From Gammaproteobacteria bacterium (lineage in GTDB: Bacteria; Pseudomonadota; Gammaproteobacteria; Pseudomonadales; Pseudohongiellaceae): 64,000 nucleotides of DNA. The notes beneath the pieces were generated by a model that had not been told where the DNA came from, made no database searches, and saw only the letters and a list, made by a program, of their open reading frames with translations. Below are positions 1 to 9,642 of the stretch, one piece after another; within the stretch, counting starts at the first letter, position 1, and each line of letters begins with the position of its first letter. Location of the stretch: the NCBI GenBank assembly GCA_002730035.1, contig PBYU01000068.1:1-64000 (forward strand). The letters are read 5' to 3'. Position numbers and translations under genes: made by a program.

Positions 1-1
1 A

Positions 2-112
2 ACATTTACTTTGGGTAGCCGGGGTGCTCGCGAATGGTTTGAACAATTCACAGAAGAGCGAGGTTTTCCAGAGGATTTAACTCAGGCAATTAGAAACGCT
101 ATTGAGAACTAA
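2..112 (+). CDS. C-terminal fragment of an unidentified protein entering from the left window edge
   Basis: Open frame from the window edge (...GSRGAREWFEQFTEERGFPEDLTQAIRNAIEN*) ending in TAA at 110-112. Confidence 0.4.
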   Translation, partial: TFTLGSRGAREWFEQFTEERGFPEDLTQAIRNAIEN

Positions 113-237
113 GACAACTAACTCTCTTCCCTAATCAGTGCCTGTATCGCCTCCAAATGCAGCGCATTGAGGTCTGTTTGCGGCTTATCAGATGAGTGAT
201 TTCAGTAAAGATCACTTACCCTTAGAAGGTGGAGGAA

Positions 238-256
238 GATCCTGCCTCTTCCGCCA
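238..256 (+). other. Possible tRNA 3'-end remnant / attachment-site core
   Basis: GATCCTGCCTCTTCCGCCA resembles the T-arm/acceptor 3' end of a tRNA including CCA. No complete tRNA upstream; an integrase N-terminus lies about 100 bp downstream. Confidence 0.3.
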
Positions 257-353
257 TATTTCCGGTAAGACTAACAATTTCAGTTAGTTATCTCTTTTCT
301 ACACCGACTGACAGAGCCAAAAATCCACTTTTTGCTACATTCGGTGATACATT

Positions 354-623
354 TTGAACTCAACTCCCTACCTAATTTGCCGTGATGGCATATACTATTT
401 TAGAAAAGTTTGTCCCAAAGACCTGCTGCCTTTCTTAGGCCGCCAAGAAATCACCAAGTCTTTGCGCACAGCATCAATCAACTTGGCCAAACGGCTGGCT
501 CTGACAATGGCAACAGACCTAGAAAACCTATTCGAGCAATTGCGGCGGGGACTTGGGTTATTAAAGCCCAAGCAAGTCGACCTGCTAGCTTGTACCCCGT
601 CAGCACCTATGGAACAGATATAG
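354..623 (+). pseudogene. Truncated tyrosine recombinase N-terminus (DUF6538-like)
   Basis: YLICRDGIYYFRKVCPKDLLPFLGRQEITKSLRTASINLAKRLALTMATDLENLF resembles the N-terminal domain of phage/island integrases; stops at 89 aa without a catalytic domain; TTG start. Confidence 0.55.
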
Positions 624-794
624 CACTGGGCTAGCAGGATTTGAAACAGAGACATCGCGCGCCCCTCACCACTCAGTTCACTTAGTTCAAGTCTTTATCC
701 ATCAGAATAGGCATACTGCCTGTTCAGTCAGTTGCTTGCGTGGTAAATTACGCGGCTCATTTCTGACCGCTATAACTATTCTCAGGATACCAGT

Positions 795-1892
795 ATGACT
801 TCATACAAAATTGCGCTGCTTGACGGTGACGGCATTGGCCCGGAAATCATGGCCGAGGCGGTCAAGGTCTTGAATCTGGTAGCCCAGCGCAATAACCTGG
901 ATCTCGAATTATTGCCGGGCGCCTTCGGTGCCAGCGCCTACTTCAGCCACGGCCATTCTTTTCCCGACGAAACCAAGGCACTCTGCGACACCGCCGATGC
1001 AATTCTGAAAGGTCCTATTGGACTCAGCCACGAAGAATCAAAGAAGATCCCTGTCGACATGCAACCGGAGCGTGGTGCGCTTCTGCCATTGCGCCGCCGC
1101 TATGACACCTTTGCAAACTTTCGCCCCGTCTACTTACCCAAGGCATTAGCCCGTTTCTCACCCCTGAAACCTGAAATCATCGGAGACGGCATCGACTTCA
1201 TTATCATCAGGGAACTGGTGGGGGGGCTTTATTTCGGCAGCAAGGAAGCTGGCGTTAATGAGCAGGGCAAACGCTACGTCAAAGAGACCCTTGAATACGA
1301 TGAAGACCAGATAGCCCGCATTGCCAGAGTCGCTTTCGAAACCGCCCGCAAGCGCAACAAAGTTTTGCACAACATCCACAAGAGCAATGTGCTGAAGTCC
1401 AGCGTACTGTGGAATGAAGTCATGGGTGAAGTCGGTACCGAGTTTCCGGATGTCGAAGTGCGGCATTTCCTAGTAGACGCCGCGGCAACCTATCTGTGTC
1501 TCAATCCGGGTCAATTCGATGTGATGGTGATGGAGAACATGTTTGGCGATATCCTCAGCGACCAGGGTGGCGGCATACTCGGTTCCCTCGGACTGATGCC
1601 GTCTGCCTGCCTCGGTCCGGACAAGGCCTACTATGAACCATCCCACGGCTCGGCTCCCGATATCGCCGGTCAGGGAATCGCCAATCCCTACTCAATGATT
1701 GGCTCGGTCGCCATGATGCTGGAAATGAGTTTTTCTCTGGATCAGGAAGCGAAAAACATCTGGCATGCCATGCAGAGTGTGTTCGCCCAGGGCTATTCGA
1801 CAGCGGACCTGTCAGCACCAGGATCGGATGTACGCATGATCAGTACGGACGGCTTCGGTGACCTGGTTGTCGAAGAACTCAGCAAGCTTTAG
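795..1892 (+). CDS. leuB: 3-isopropylmalate dehydrogenase
   Basis: 365 aa; IALLDGDGIGPEIMAEAVKVL N-terminus, VMVMENMFGDILSDQGGGILGSLGLMPSA and EPSHGSAPDIAGQGIANP motifs. Confidence 0.93.
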   Translation: MTSYKIALLDGDGIGPEIMAEAVKVLNLVAQRNNLDLELLPGAFGASAYFSHGHSFPDETKALCDTADAILKGPIGLSHEESKKIPVDMQPERGALLPLRRRYDTFANFRPVYLPKALARFSPLKPEIIGDGIDFIIIRELVGGLYFGSKEAGVNEQGKRYVKETLEYDEDQIARIARVAFETARKRNKVLHNIHKSNVLKSSVLWNEVMGEVGTEFPDVEVRHFLVDAAATYLCLNPGQFDVMVMENMFGDILSDQGGGILGSLGLMPSACLGPDKAYYEPSHGSAPDIAGQGIANPYSMIGSVAMMLEMSFSLDQEAKNIWHAMQSVFAQGYSTADLSAPGSDVRMISTDGFGDLVVEELSKL

Positions 1893-1898
1893 GGGCTA

Positions 1899-1942
1899 TT
1901 TATAATTGAGGAAGTACATTCCTGTACTTCTTCAATTATAAA
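1899..1942. terminator. Bidirectional terminator-like hairpin between convergent genes
   Basis: TTTATAATTGAGGAAGTACA-ttcc-TGTACTTCTTCAATTATAAA, 20-bp stem with one G-U type mismatch. Confidence 0.7.
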
Positions 1943-3474
1943 GAGTGAAGCATGATATTCAGCATGCGTATGGTTGCCTTAACCGCAGCCATTACCTGAT
2001 TGGCGTCCACTCCGCGAGTCTGAAAACTCTGTTGTTCCGATTTCCAGGTGATAATACACTCAGTCAGTGCATCGGTCTTACCTCCACGTGGAATATGTAC
2101 CTCGTAGTCAGTCAATGTTGGCATGACGAAATTTCGGGTCTGTAAGATATTACCGATCGCATCCATGAAGGCATCGAAGCCGCCGTTGCCTGAGCCAGAT
2201 CCCTGCAGTTCTTTCTCTTCTATTGCAACGCGCACACTGGCGGTGCTATCCACATTGAGACCGGTATTGATATAGCAGTTCAAGAGTCTGATGTGCTGAT
2301 AGCCTTTGCTCTCCATGACATCGGCGATGATAAAGGGCAGATCCTCCGAGGTAATGATGTGTTTGGAGTCTCCCAGCTCGACGACCCGCTGCAATACCTT
2401 GGCCAGGTCTTCTTCTGCCAGAGAGATGCCTAGTTCTTCCAGATTATTAATGATAGATGCCTTGCCGCTCATCTTGCCCAGCGCGTAGGTTCGTTTGCGA
2501 TCGAAACGCTCCGGACTCAGGTTGGTAATATACAGGCCGCCTTTCATATCGCCGTCGGCATGAATACCGGCTGTCTGGGTGAATACGTCGGCACCGACAA
2601 CAGGAGTATTGGCGGCTATCCATTTTCCGGAGAAGTTTTCCACCATGTGACTCAGTAGCGCAATCCGGCTCTCGTCGATGGACAGCTGCATGTTGAGCTT
2701 ATCTTTCAGTGCCACAGCCACCTCGGGGAGTGCGGCATTGCCAGCCCGTTCACCCAGACAATTCATCGTGCAGTGAATATTGCTAATACCTGCGTTGACG
2801 GCGGCCATGACATTGGCAGTAGCCAGGCCGTAATCGTTATGTGGGTGAAAATCGAATTCCTGATCTGGAAAGCGCTGCAACATGTCCGTGAGCGCCTCAG
2901 TCACTTCCAGTGGTGACATCAAGCCTAATGTGTCTGGCAATAAGTAGTGGGCAATACCCAGATGGCTGGTTCCCTGCACCATCCCGAATACATAGTCGCG
3001 GCTATCCCGGTAACCGCTTGACCAGTCCTCCAGGTACATATTTACACTCAAGCCCTGCTCCCTGGCGTAGTCGACCGTGCGGCAGATATCGTCGATATGG
3101 CTCTGAAGATTCTTGCCCAGCTGCTCGCGGCAGTGTTTTTCGCTGCCCTTGGTTAAGAGATTAATCACCTTACCGCCAGCGCTAACAATCCAGTCGACGC
3201 TGCGCCGGTAATCCACGAAGCCGAGCACCTCGACCCGATCTGCCATGTCTTCCGTAGCCGCCCATGCCGTAATCTGTGACACCGCCTCCTTTTCGCCATC
3301 GGAAACGCAGGCGGAAGCCACTTCGATGCGGTCCACCTTTAGTGATTGCAGCAGGGCCCGCGCGATACTGACCTTTTCATTGACTGAAAAGGAGACGCCC
3401 TGGGTCTGCTCACCATCACGCAGTGTGGTGTCCATCAGGTATATATGACGGCCTTGATCTGGGGTACTCATCAC
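1936..3474 (-). CDS. Alpha-isopropylmalate synthase / citramalate synthase family protein
   Basis: 512 aa; HMGL-type motif LMDTTLRDGEQTQGVSFS, HPHNDYGLATAN, and a C-terminal region like the LeuA allosteric domain. Confidence 0.85.
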   Translation of the reverse strand: MMSTPDQGRHIYLMDTTLRDGEQTQGVSFSVNEKVSIARALLQSLKVDRIEVASACVSDGEKEAVSQITAWAATEDMADRVEVLGFVDYRRSVDWIVSAGGKVINLLTKGSEKHCREQLGKNLQSHIDDICRTVDYAREQGLSVNMYLEDWSSGYRDSRDYVFGMVQGTSHLGIAHYLLPDTLGLMSPLEVTEALTDMLQRFPDQEFDFHPHNDYGLATANVMAAVNAGISNIHCTMNCLGERAGNAALPEVAVALKDKLNMQLSIDESRIALLSHMVENFSGKWIAANTPVVGADVFTQTAGIHADGDMKGGLYITNLSPERFDRKRTYALGKMSGKASIINNLEELGISLAEEDLAKVLQRVVELGDSKHIITSEDLPFIIADVMESKGYQHIRLLNCYINTGLNVDSTASVRVAIEEKELQGSGSGNGGFDAFMDAIGNILQTRNFVMPTLTDYEVHIPRGGKTDALTECIITWKSEQQSFQTRGVDANQVMAAVKATIRMLNIMLHSL

Positions 3475-3667
3475 TAATTCCTGAAAATCGGCCCTAAACT
3501 GGGCGATCGATGCTTGCGGGGACGGGATTCTAGCAAAATCTCATGGCAGTCAGAACCCGAAATCTACAGAAATATCCCTCATTTATCCTCGCTCGCCGAG
3601 GTGGGCGCTCCCTATGAGTTGGAAGATATCAATGCGGTTAAGAAGCTGTCGTAGTACCCTTGCCTAA

Positions 3668-4171
3668 TTGACTGCATCCAATCCACACGAATCAGCGGCA
3701 GAACTGCTACAGGACTTCCCTCGCGCCGGTCTATTGCGGCGCTTGGCCGCCCTGCTCTACGATGGCTTCCTGGTAGGCGCCATCTGGATGGTGTTGGGCT
3801 TCGCCCTGCAACTCATCGTTGGCCCCGACACCAATCAACTGGTTGATGGGGTCGTACAGACCGATCCTGTGCTGGACAATATTCTTTTTCTGCTCATGGT
3901 GGCAAGCTGCACAGGCTTCTATGTGTTTTTCTGGACCCGCAGCGGTCAGACGCTGGGCATGATCGCCTGGCGCATCAAACTAGTCTCGTTGGACAATACA
4001 TCGATTACACCGGTGCAGGCCTTATTACGTTTTCTGGCTGCCTGGCCAGCATTTTTCATGTTCGCCCTGGGCTATCTGTGGCTCTACCTGGACCCAAATG
4101 GTGACGCACTGCACGACAAGCTCTCCAGCAGCAAAGTCGTATTGCTGCCGAAGTCGCATCGGTCCTTCTAG
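3668..4171 (+). CDS. RDD family membrane protein
   Basis: RAGLLRRLAALLYDGFLVGAIWMVLGF and SGQTLGMIAWRIKLV, typical RDD-family layout; TTG start. Confidence 0.85.
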   Translation: MTASNPHESAAELLQDFPRAGLLRRLAALLYDGFLVGAIWMVLGFALQLIVGPDTNQLVDGVVQTDPVLDNILFLLMVASCTGFYVFFWTRSGQTLGMIAWRIKLVSLDNTSITPVQALLRFLAAWPAFFMFALGYLWLYLDPNGDALHDKLSSSKVVLLPKSHRSF

Positions 4172-4185
4172 GATTCCTAACTTAG

Positions 4186-5202
4186 TCACGGATCGAGCGA
4201 TGCCAGGTAAGCCCCAATTACAACAAAATCTTCATTGGAGAGATTGGCTACAGCCTCCTGCATGAGGGGCGACCAACGACCCTTCCGCTTTCCCGTTTGA
4301 AAATCATTCAGTTGGCGAACCAGATAGCTGGGTGAGCGGCCCGCCAAAGCTGGTACGGGTCCGAGTCCTCGCAAATCATCGCCATGGCAAACTCCGCAGG
4401 GAGGAGTTTTTCCATCTCCACCTGTGCTTACCAACTGTCTGCCTTTATCAACACTTCCGATTGGCACATAGGCAATAAATCCAGACCGGGAATCACGCAG
4501 CTCCGTGCGCTCAAGATCTTCAGGCATCTCGATGATCCGTTGCCCGATAGGTTCTGATCCGCCTTGCTCTACAGCTACAAACATCCAGCCTTCCACCGAA
4601 GTCTCGGGCACCGTTTCGGTCTCGATTACTCGAATCCACTGCCGGGGAGTAAGCCTGGCAAAATATTCTGCCGCTGCCCTCGCTTCGCTTTCAGTTGCGT
4701 TAAGACCGATGGCAAGCATTGCTGCAGGAGGCACCATTTGCGGTTCAGAGCTCGATCGTAAGCCGGCTCTGTAATCTGCCATCTGCTGAATGATGTACTC
4801 CGCAGTCAGGCCAGTAAGGCTGGCGTTTTCCGGGCGACCCTGACCATTCGGCAGATGACAGTAGGCACAGGCGAAGACTCCGGGATTCCGGCCTTGGGCC
4901 ACGATAGCGGGCATGACAGGGTGGTCGTCCGAATGCCAGTCGGGGGGACTGTACAGGTTTCGGATTTCCGATAGGACAAACTCGCTTTGACTTCCCGGGA
5001 CACGCTTTGGCAAGCCATCATCCGCTGGCCGCTCAGCACGGGGACTGTTCAGGGCATAGGCCCAGGGAAGATCTGTCTGCGGCAGTGGTTGATCCTGAGC
5101 CTGTAAAACGATGCACGTGCTTAGCAGCACTAGTGTGGCAAATCTGACAATTAACTTATTCATAGTTTTCAGTCCTGCCATGGTAGCTGCGTGATTTGTC
5201 AA
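4186..5202 (-). CDS. Di-haem c-type cytochrome, exported
   Basis: Two CxxCH motifs (CAYCH, CGVCH) and an N-terminal hydrophobic signal. Confidence 0.85.
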   Translation of the reverse strand: MTNHAATMAGLKTMNKLIVRFATLVLLSTCIVLQAQDQPLPQTDLPWAYALNSPRAERPADDGLPKRVPGSQSEFVLSEIRNLYSPPDWHSDDHPVMPAIVAQGRNPGVFACAYCHLPNGQGRPENASLTGLTAEYIIQQMADYRAGLRSSSEPQMVPPAAMLAIGLNATESEARAAAEYFARLTPRQWIRVIETETVPETSVEGWMFVAVEQGGSEPIGQRIIEMPEDLERTELRDSRSGFIAYVPIGSVDKGRQLVSTGGDGKTPPCGVCHGDDLRGLGPVPALAGRSPSYLVRQLNDFQTGKRKGRWSPLMQEAVANLSNEDFVVIGAYLASLDP

Positions 5203-5225
5203 AACCTCGAAAAATCAGCAACTGA

Positions 5226-5570
5226 TTATCGACCGAGAAGCCCCTGGAAGCGAATTACAAGGCTTTGATTGCGGTTCATACGCGTGTCAGTCCAGGGATA
5301 ATCTCCCTTATCGTAGCCGGCGCGCCTATATCTTATTTCGGCTATGCCTTCACTATTGGCACAAGTTGACATATTTCTCTGGCCTGACCTGGTTAGCCGT
5401 ATTCGAAAATAGCTGCGTTTACATATTTTGTCGTACACCGCAAGAGCCAAGCTGTTTCCTGATCCATTACTGAGAGACCAATCTACCATGCCGTATTCAG
5501 GCGGTATGCTGGAATTACAACCCCACAGCAATAAACACAACAAAGGAACTGCTAGTTTAGTCAAATTCAT
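5226..5570 (-). CDS. Small putative lipoprotein
   Basis: From internal Met: MNLTKLAVPLLCLLLWGCNSS signal with lipobox (LLWGC). Confidence 0.5.
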   Translation of the reverse strand: MNLTKLAVPLLCLLLWGCNSSIPPEYGMVDWSLSNGSGNSLALAVYDKICKRSYFRIRLTRSGQRNMSTCANSEGIAEIRYRRAGYDKGDYPWTDTRMNRNQSLVIRFQGLLGR

Positions 5571-5649
5571 CTTTCCAGTCTCCAATGCTATGGATCTTGA
5601 GCCAGTGGAACCATAGAACCATAGAGGACACAAATAAATGGATCTGTCC

Positions 5650-7388
5650 CTATTCCACTACTGTAACTCGCACCGTATCGCTGGTGGATTCCTTCGTTCC
5701 GTCGTGGGAAATATCATATTACAAGTCGAAGTTGAAGTCATACGTGCCAACGGGAGAATTGGCGATGGAAAACAGTTCGAATTCAGGCACATCAACTATT
5801 GCACCTGAATAGGTGATTCCTTCCCCTGGCAACCACCCCAAACTGATGGCATCGAAATAGAAGGTAGCGCTCCCAGCCTGCGCTGTAATCAGCATTTCCA
5901 CGGGAATTCCCGTCGTTGACCCGGCCGTAAGCTGCAGTGAGATTGCCAGCGAATCATCTGAGGCGATAGTCACTGCACCATCCATTCCATTGGCCTCAAT
6001 GTCTGGCACCAGTGCTTGCGGGTAACCGTATTCCAGTGCACCGATATCACTGTTTCCCCCGAATGGCCTCGGCGACCCATCAAAATCTTCCTCTGGTGCT
6101 GCAAGTGAACTCCCGGAATCGATGGCAGATGAAAATCTCCAGCTGTGCCGTCTACAAAAAGCGGCGACCCTTCCAGAAAATCACTACCTTTCGTCTCATC
6201 TTCAGTACCCTGAAATCCATCTATGAGGTTGTAATCTATAGTCACCGGACCCACCGCCGAGGAATCAACCGCAATCTGAAAGTAGAGATTATTGCTGACA
6301 ATGTTATTCCGAATCAGAATATTCTCGGCCTGGGGATTTTCCATCAGAATGCCACCACCCCAATCTACCCAGCCATTATTCACAACGGTATTGTTCACAA
6401 TTTCGACATTGCGGATCGGATGGGAGGCGATGCAGCAGTCGTGAACACTGATACCAACCTGGGCTGAATTGTAAGCCAGGTTATTAAAGATGCGGATGTT
6501 CTCCAGCAATCCTCCCTCTTCGGAGCCGATGGAGAATGAGTCTCCATTAATGTTGTGTACACGATTGTTGAAAACGTCGATGTCATGGGTGTGTTTATCC
6601 TATGATTCGATGTAGATTCCTACATAGGGAATGTCATGTACATGATTACCAAAGATAACTCCGTCCGATGACCCGTCCTTGGCGTCGATTCCTTCACCCC
6701 GGATTGTGTTGCCGTGGAGCACATGATTATTGCTCACAATAAAACCAGTGGTCTCACCCAGGGTAATACATTCGTTAAGGCTGTCGGCGCCCAGATTAGA
6801 CGCCAATTCAACTTCATTGTTGTCGATAGTTACATCAGTAGATCCCCAGACGAAAATCCCCGACGAAGCGGTGTTATAAGTCTGGTTCCCTTCAATAACA
6901 ATCTGGCTTGAACCTTCTACCTGAATGCCCGTGCTTGTCCCAAACGGGCCAACGTTAATAACTCTAAGACCCGTGACTCGAATATACTGACGGTCAAAGA
7001 TATGAAAGAGTCCCTCAAATTCCCCAACCTCCAGGCTCGCGCCGTCGATAATGACCTGTTTGTTATTGTATGCAGAATAGAGAATCTCATTATCCTCGCT
7101 ACCAGAATTGATCGGTGTGATACGTTCGGAGTAGGTTCCGGCTCGAATAAACACGCTGTCACCCGCACTGAGGGTGTCTGCTGCATGCTGAATGCTGGCC
7201 CAGGGTTGATCGAATGTACCTGCGTCACTGTCGCTTCCATTGGGTGCAACAAAGAAGTCAGCAGCAGTCAAATAACAGGGATTGGTCAATGTTATGACAA
7301 GCAGGAGCAATGAAGCCCACCGAAATTTTGGATTGCTTCTGCCTGGTGGGAAGAAGGGAGCGGATAAATTCATTGATAGAACTCCCAA
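5650..7388 (-). pseudogene. Secreted right-handed parallel beta-helix (DUF1565/NosD-like) protein, disrupted
   Basis: Signal peptide plus FFVAPNGSDSDAGTFDQPWASIQHAADTLSAGDSVFIRAGTYSE. In-frame TAG at 6600-6602, frameshift near 6115-6130, in-frame TAA at 5719-5721; coding resumes after each lesion up to TAG at 5650-5652. Confidence 0.8.
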
Positions 7389-7528
7389 TTACGATTCCGG
7401 TCAGCTGAATTGTGCGTGAATTAGTCCCTGCCCATATTGATTCATTCGAGACAGTTAGCAACTAGATAGAAAAGGTAATAGGGGACACTTAAGATAATAA
7501 AATAGTGAAAGAGAATGTTTTGCTAAAG

Positions 7529-8479
7529 CTATCGATCAAGCAGGCGTCCCGCACCTCCGAGTTCGTAATACACAACAGGCACAAAATCGACTGCCGTCCA
7601 GCCCGCTTCCTGACCCCATTTCGCATCATATTCTGCGGTAATATTTGCCTCCATTACCTCTTCCAGATGCATCCCGTCTCTGATCATTGCATAGACCTGA
7701 TCACGCACGTCCAGGATCATGTCCAGAAACTCTTGCATTTCCTCGCGACCGACAATACTGAGACCATGACCCGGTATAACTTTTGTGTCCGGGCCAACCA
7801 TATCAATTGCCAGGTCGAGCGCGGCGATGGTGCCTCTTAGGGTGCCTCCGTTATAGAGGTCCACAATCGGATAGCTGGTCGTCCTGAATACATCGCCGAG
7901 ATGTAGTACATCCGACTCGGGAAAGTAGACGAAGGTATCGCCGTCCGTGTGAGCAGGTGGCGCCAGAAATGCCCGAACTTCTTCGCCATTGAGATGAAAA
8001 CCAATCGCATTGTCAAAGGTGATAACAGGGCGCGCTCCCACAGCTTGCTGAGGAGCGAAACTTCCACCCCGTCGGGGATAGTGGGATTTTTCTTCCAGAA
8101 AACGCAGGCGGGTATTGTCGTGAGCGAAGATCAACACGCCCATCTCGGCCAGGTTCTTATTGCCACCGACGTGATCCACGTGAATGTGAGTATTGATCAG
8201 AAATCGAATCTCGCTGTCGGACACTTCTCTCACGGCGGCTACCAGCTTGTCTGATAGTGGTGCGAACAGCGAGTCCACTAGAAGCACGCCATCATCTCCG
8301 ATTTGTACACCGATGTTGCCACCGCCACCGGGTCTCTGCACCATATAGACATTACCGGCAACATGTTCGATGCTGAGTTCGACTCCCTCGAAGTTTCCCT
8401 GTGCGAGTAAGGTGCCTGCTGTAGTCGCAACAAGACTGCTGAAGAAAGTAGCTGCTATAAACCTGGTTAGTTTGTTCAT
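7529..8479 (-). CDS. MBL-fold metallo-hydrolase, exported
   Basis: HIHVDHVGGN metal-binding motif, GDVFRTTSYPIVD, VIPGHG; N-terminal signal peptide. Confidence 0.88.
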   Translation of the reverse strand: MNKLTRFIAATFFSSLVATTAGTLLAQGNFEGVELSIEHVAGNVYMVQRPGGGGNIGVQIGDDGVLLVDSLFAPLSDKLVAAVREVSDSEIRFLINTHIHVDHVGGNKNLAEMGVLIFAHDNTRLRFLEEKSHYPRRGGSFAPQQAVGARPVITFDNAIGFHLNGEEVRAFLAPPAHTDGDTFVYFPESDVLHLGDVFRTTSYPIVDLYNGGTLRGTIAALDLAIDMVGPDTKVIPGHGLSIVGREEMQEFLDMILDVRDQVYAMIRDGMHLEEVMEANITAEYDAKWGQEAGWTAVDFVPVVYYELGGAGRLLDR

Positions 8480-8648
8480 GTTGTTTTCTCTTCTTCCTGA
8501 TGTTGGTGTAACTTAGAAATGATATTGAGAGGAATATTTTCCAGGAACCCTCTGAACAAGTAGTTGGAATTGATTGTTTGGTTTTTAGCACCCACGCTGG
8601 AAGTTGGTTTCAGTTACCAAAAATGGGCGTTCACAAACTATGGTGCTG

Positions 8649-9554
8649 TTACTCAAGACCTGTTAACTGTTCACTAAGTTGCCAAAGTCTCGCGCGAGCG
8701 TCTTCATCGTAGGCCTGTCTATTGGCGCGTACGGATCGCTGCCGGACGAAATAGTTGCCACTGCCGATATCTTCAGTAATTAACTGCATGACGCCGTCTG
8801 CTCCCTCGCCAACCGTGGCGCGCGGTGTCGCACCGGCGTTTCTGACCATCGCTGTGTCCATGTACGTGGCGGGATGAAGGGCATTCACTAAGACCTCGGT
8901 GCCTTCGAGATCTTCTGCCAGGTCAATGGTAAACAATATCTGGGCGAGTTTGCTCTGTGCGTAGGCGCGACCACCACTGAAGCCATTCTCCAACATGACA
9001 TCGTCGAAATCGATTTCTTGCTGTGCTCCAGATGACACGTTGACGATACGCGAAGGTGCATTGTCTTGCAGTAAGGGCAGAAGTTGATGGGTGAGTAAGA
9101 AATGGGATAAATAGTTCACTTGAAAACGTAATTCATGACCATCTTCTGACACGAGACGGCGCGCCGGTGATGAGCCGATGCCGGCATTGTTGACAAGCAC
9201 ATCGAGACGATCGAAATCGTTAACAATATCCTCGCCAAGTTTTCTAACCTGTTGCAGAGATCCGAGATCGGCTGCATAGAAACGCGCACCGCCCAGACCT
9301 GAATCCTCTATCTGTGCAACGACTTCCAGACCTCGTTCTTGATTGCGGCCATGCACGATCACAAAATAGTCCATGGCGCTGAGTCGGAATGCGACCTCGC
9401 GGCCGAGTCCACTGGTGGACCCTGTTATCAGCGCTATTTTCTGACCGGGATTGGGAGTCATCTGTGCGGACGCGATGGCAGAAATAAAAGAGCTTATCAG
9501 GATAATCGCGATGCAAAACGATCGCTTAACTGTGGCGCTGGTGAACATGGTCAC
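8649..9554 (-). CDS. Short-chain dehydrogenase/reductase with N-terminal signal-like segment
   Basis: ALITGSTSGLGRE Rossmann motif, LVNNAGIG, YAQSK catalytic motif; preceded by CIAIILISSFISAIASAQ. Confidence 0.88.
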   Translation of the reverse strand: MTMFTSATVKRSFCIAIILISSFISAIASAQMTPNPGQKIALITGSTSGLGREVAFRLSAMDYFVIVHGRNQERGLEVVAQIEDSGLGGARFYAADLGSLQQVRKLGEDIVNDFDRLDVLVNNAGIGSSPARRLVSEDGHELRFQVNYLSHFLLTHQLLPLLQDNAPSRIVNVSSGAQQEIDFDDVMLENGFSGGRAYAQSKLAQILFTIDLAEDLEGTEVLVNALHPATYMDTAMVRNAGATPRATVGEGADGVMQLITEDIGSGNYFVRQRSVRANRQAYDEDARARLWQLSEQLTGLE

Positions 9555-9642
9555 CCTCCTGTTATCTAATGATTCAGGATAGACCTCCTTAACCAGCGAG
9601 TCTAGGAAGGAGAGCGGCCCTTAGACGACGCTGCATCGCTGG

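Noticed and set aside
238-256. Complete tRNA gene
   Set aside because: Only a 3'-end-like stretch is visible; no matching 5' acceptor, D-arm or anticodon arm could be placed upstream.
6012-6467. 151-aa plus-strand ORF
   Set aside because: Antisense to the degraded beta-helix gene and lacks coherent family motifs.
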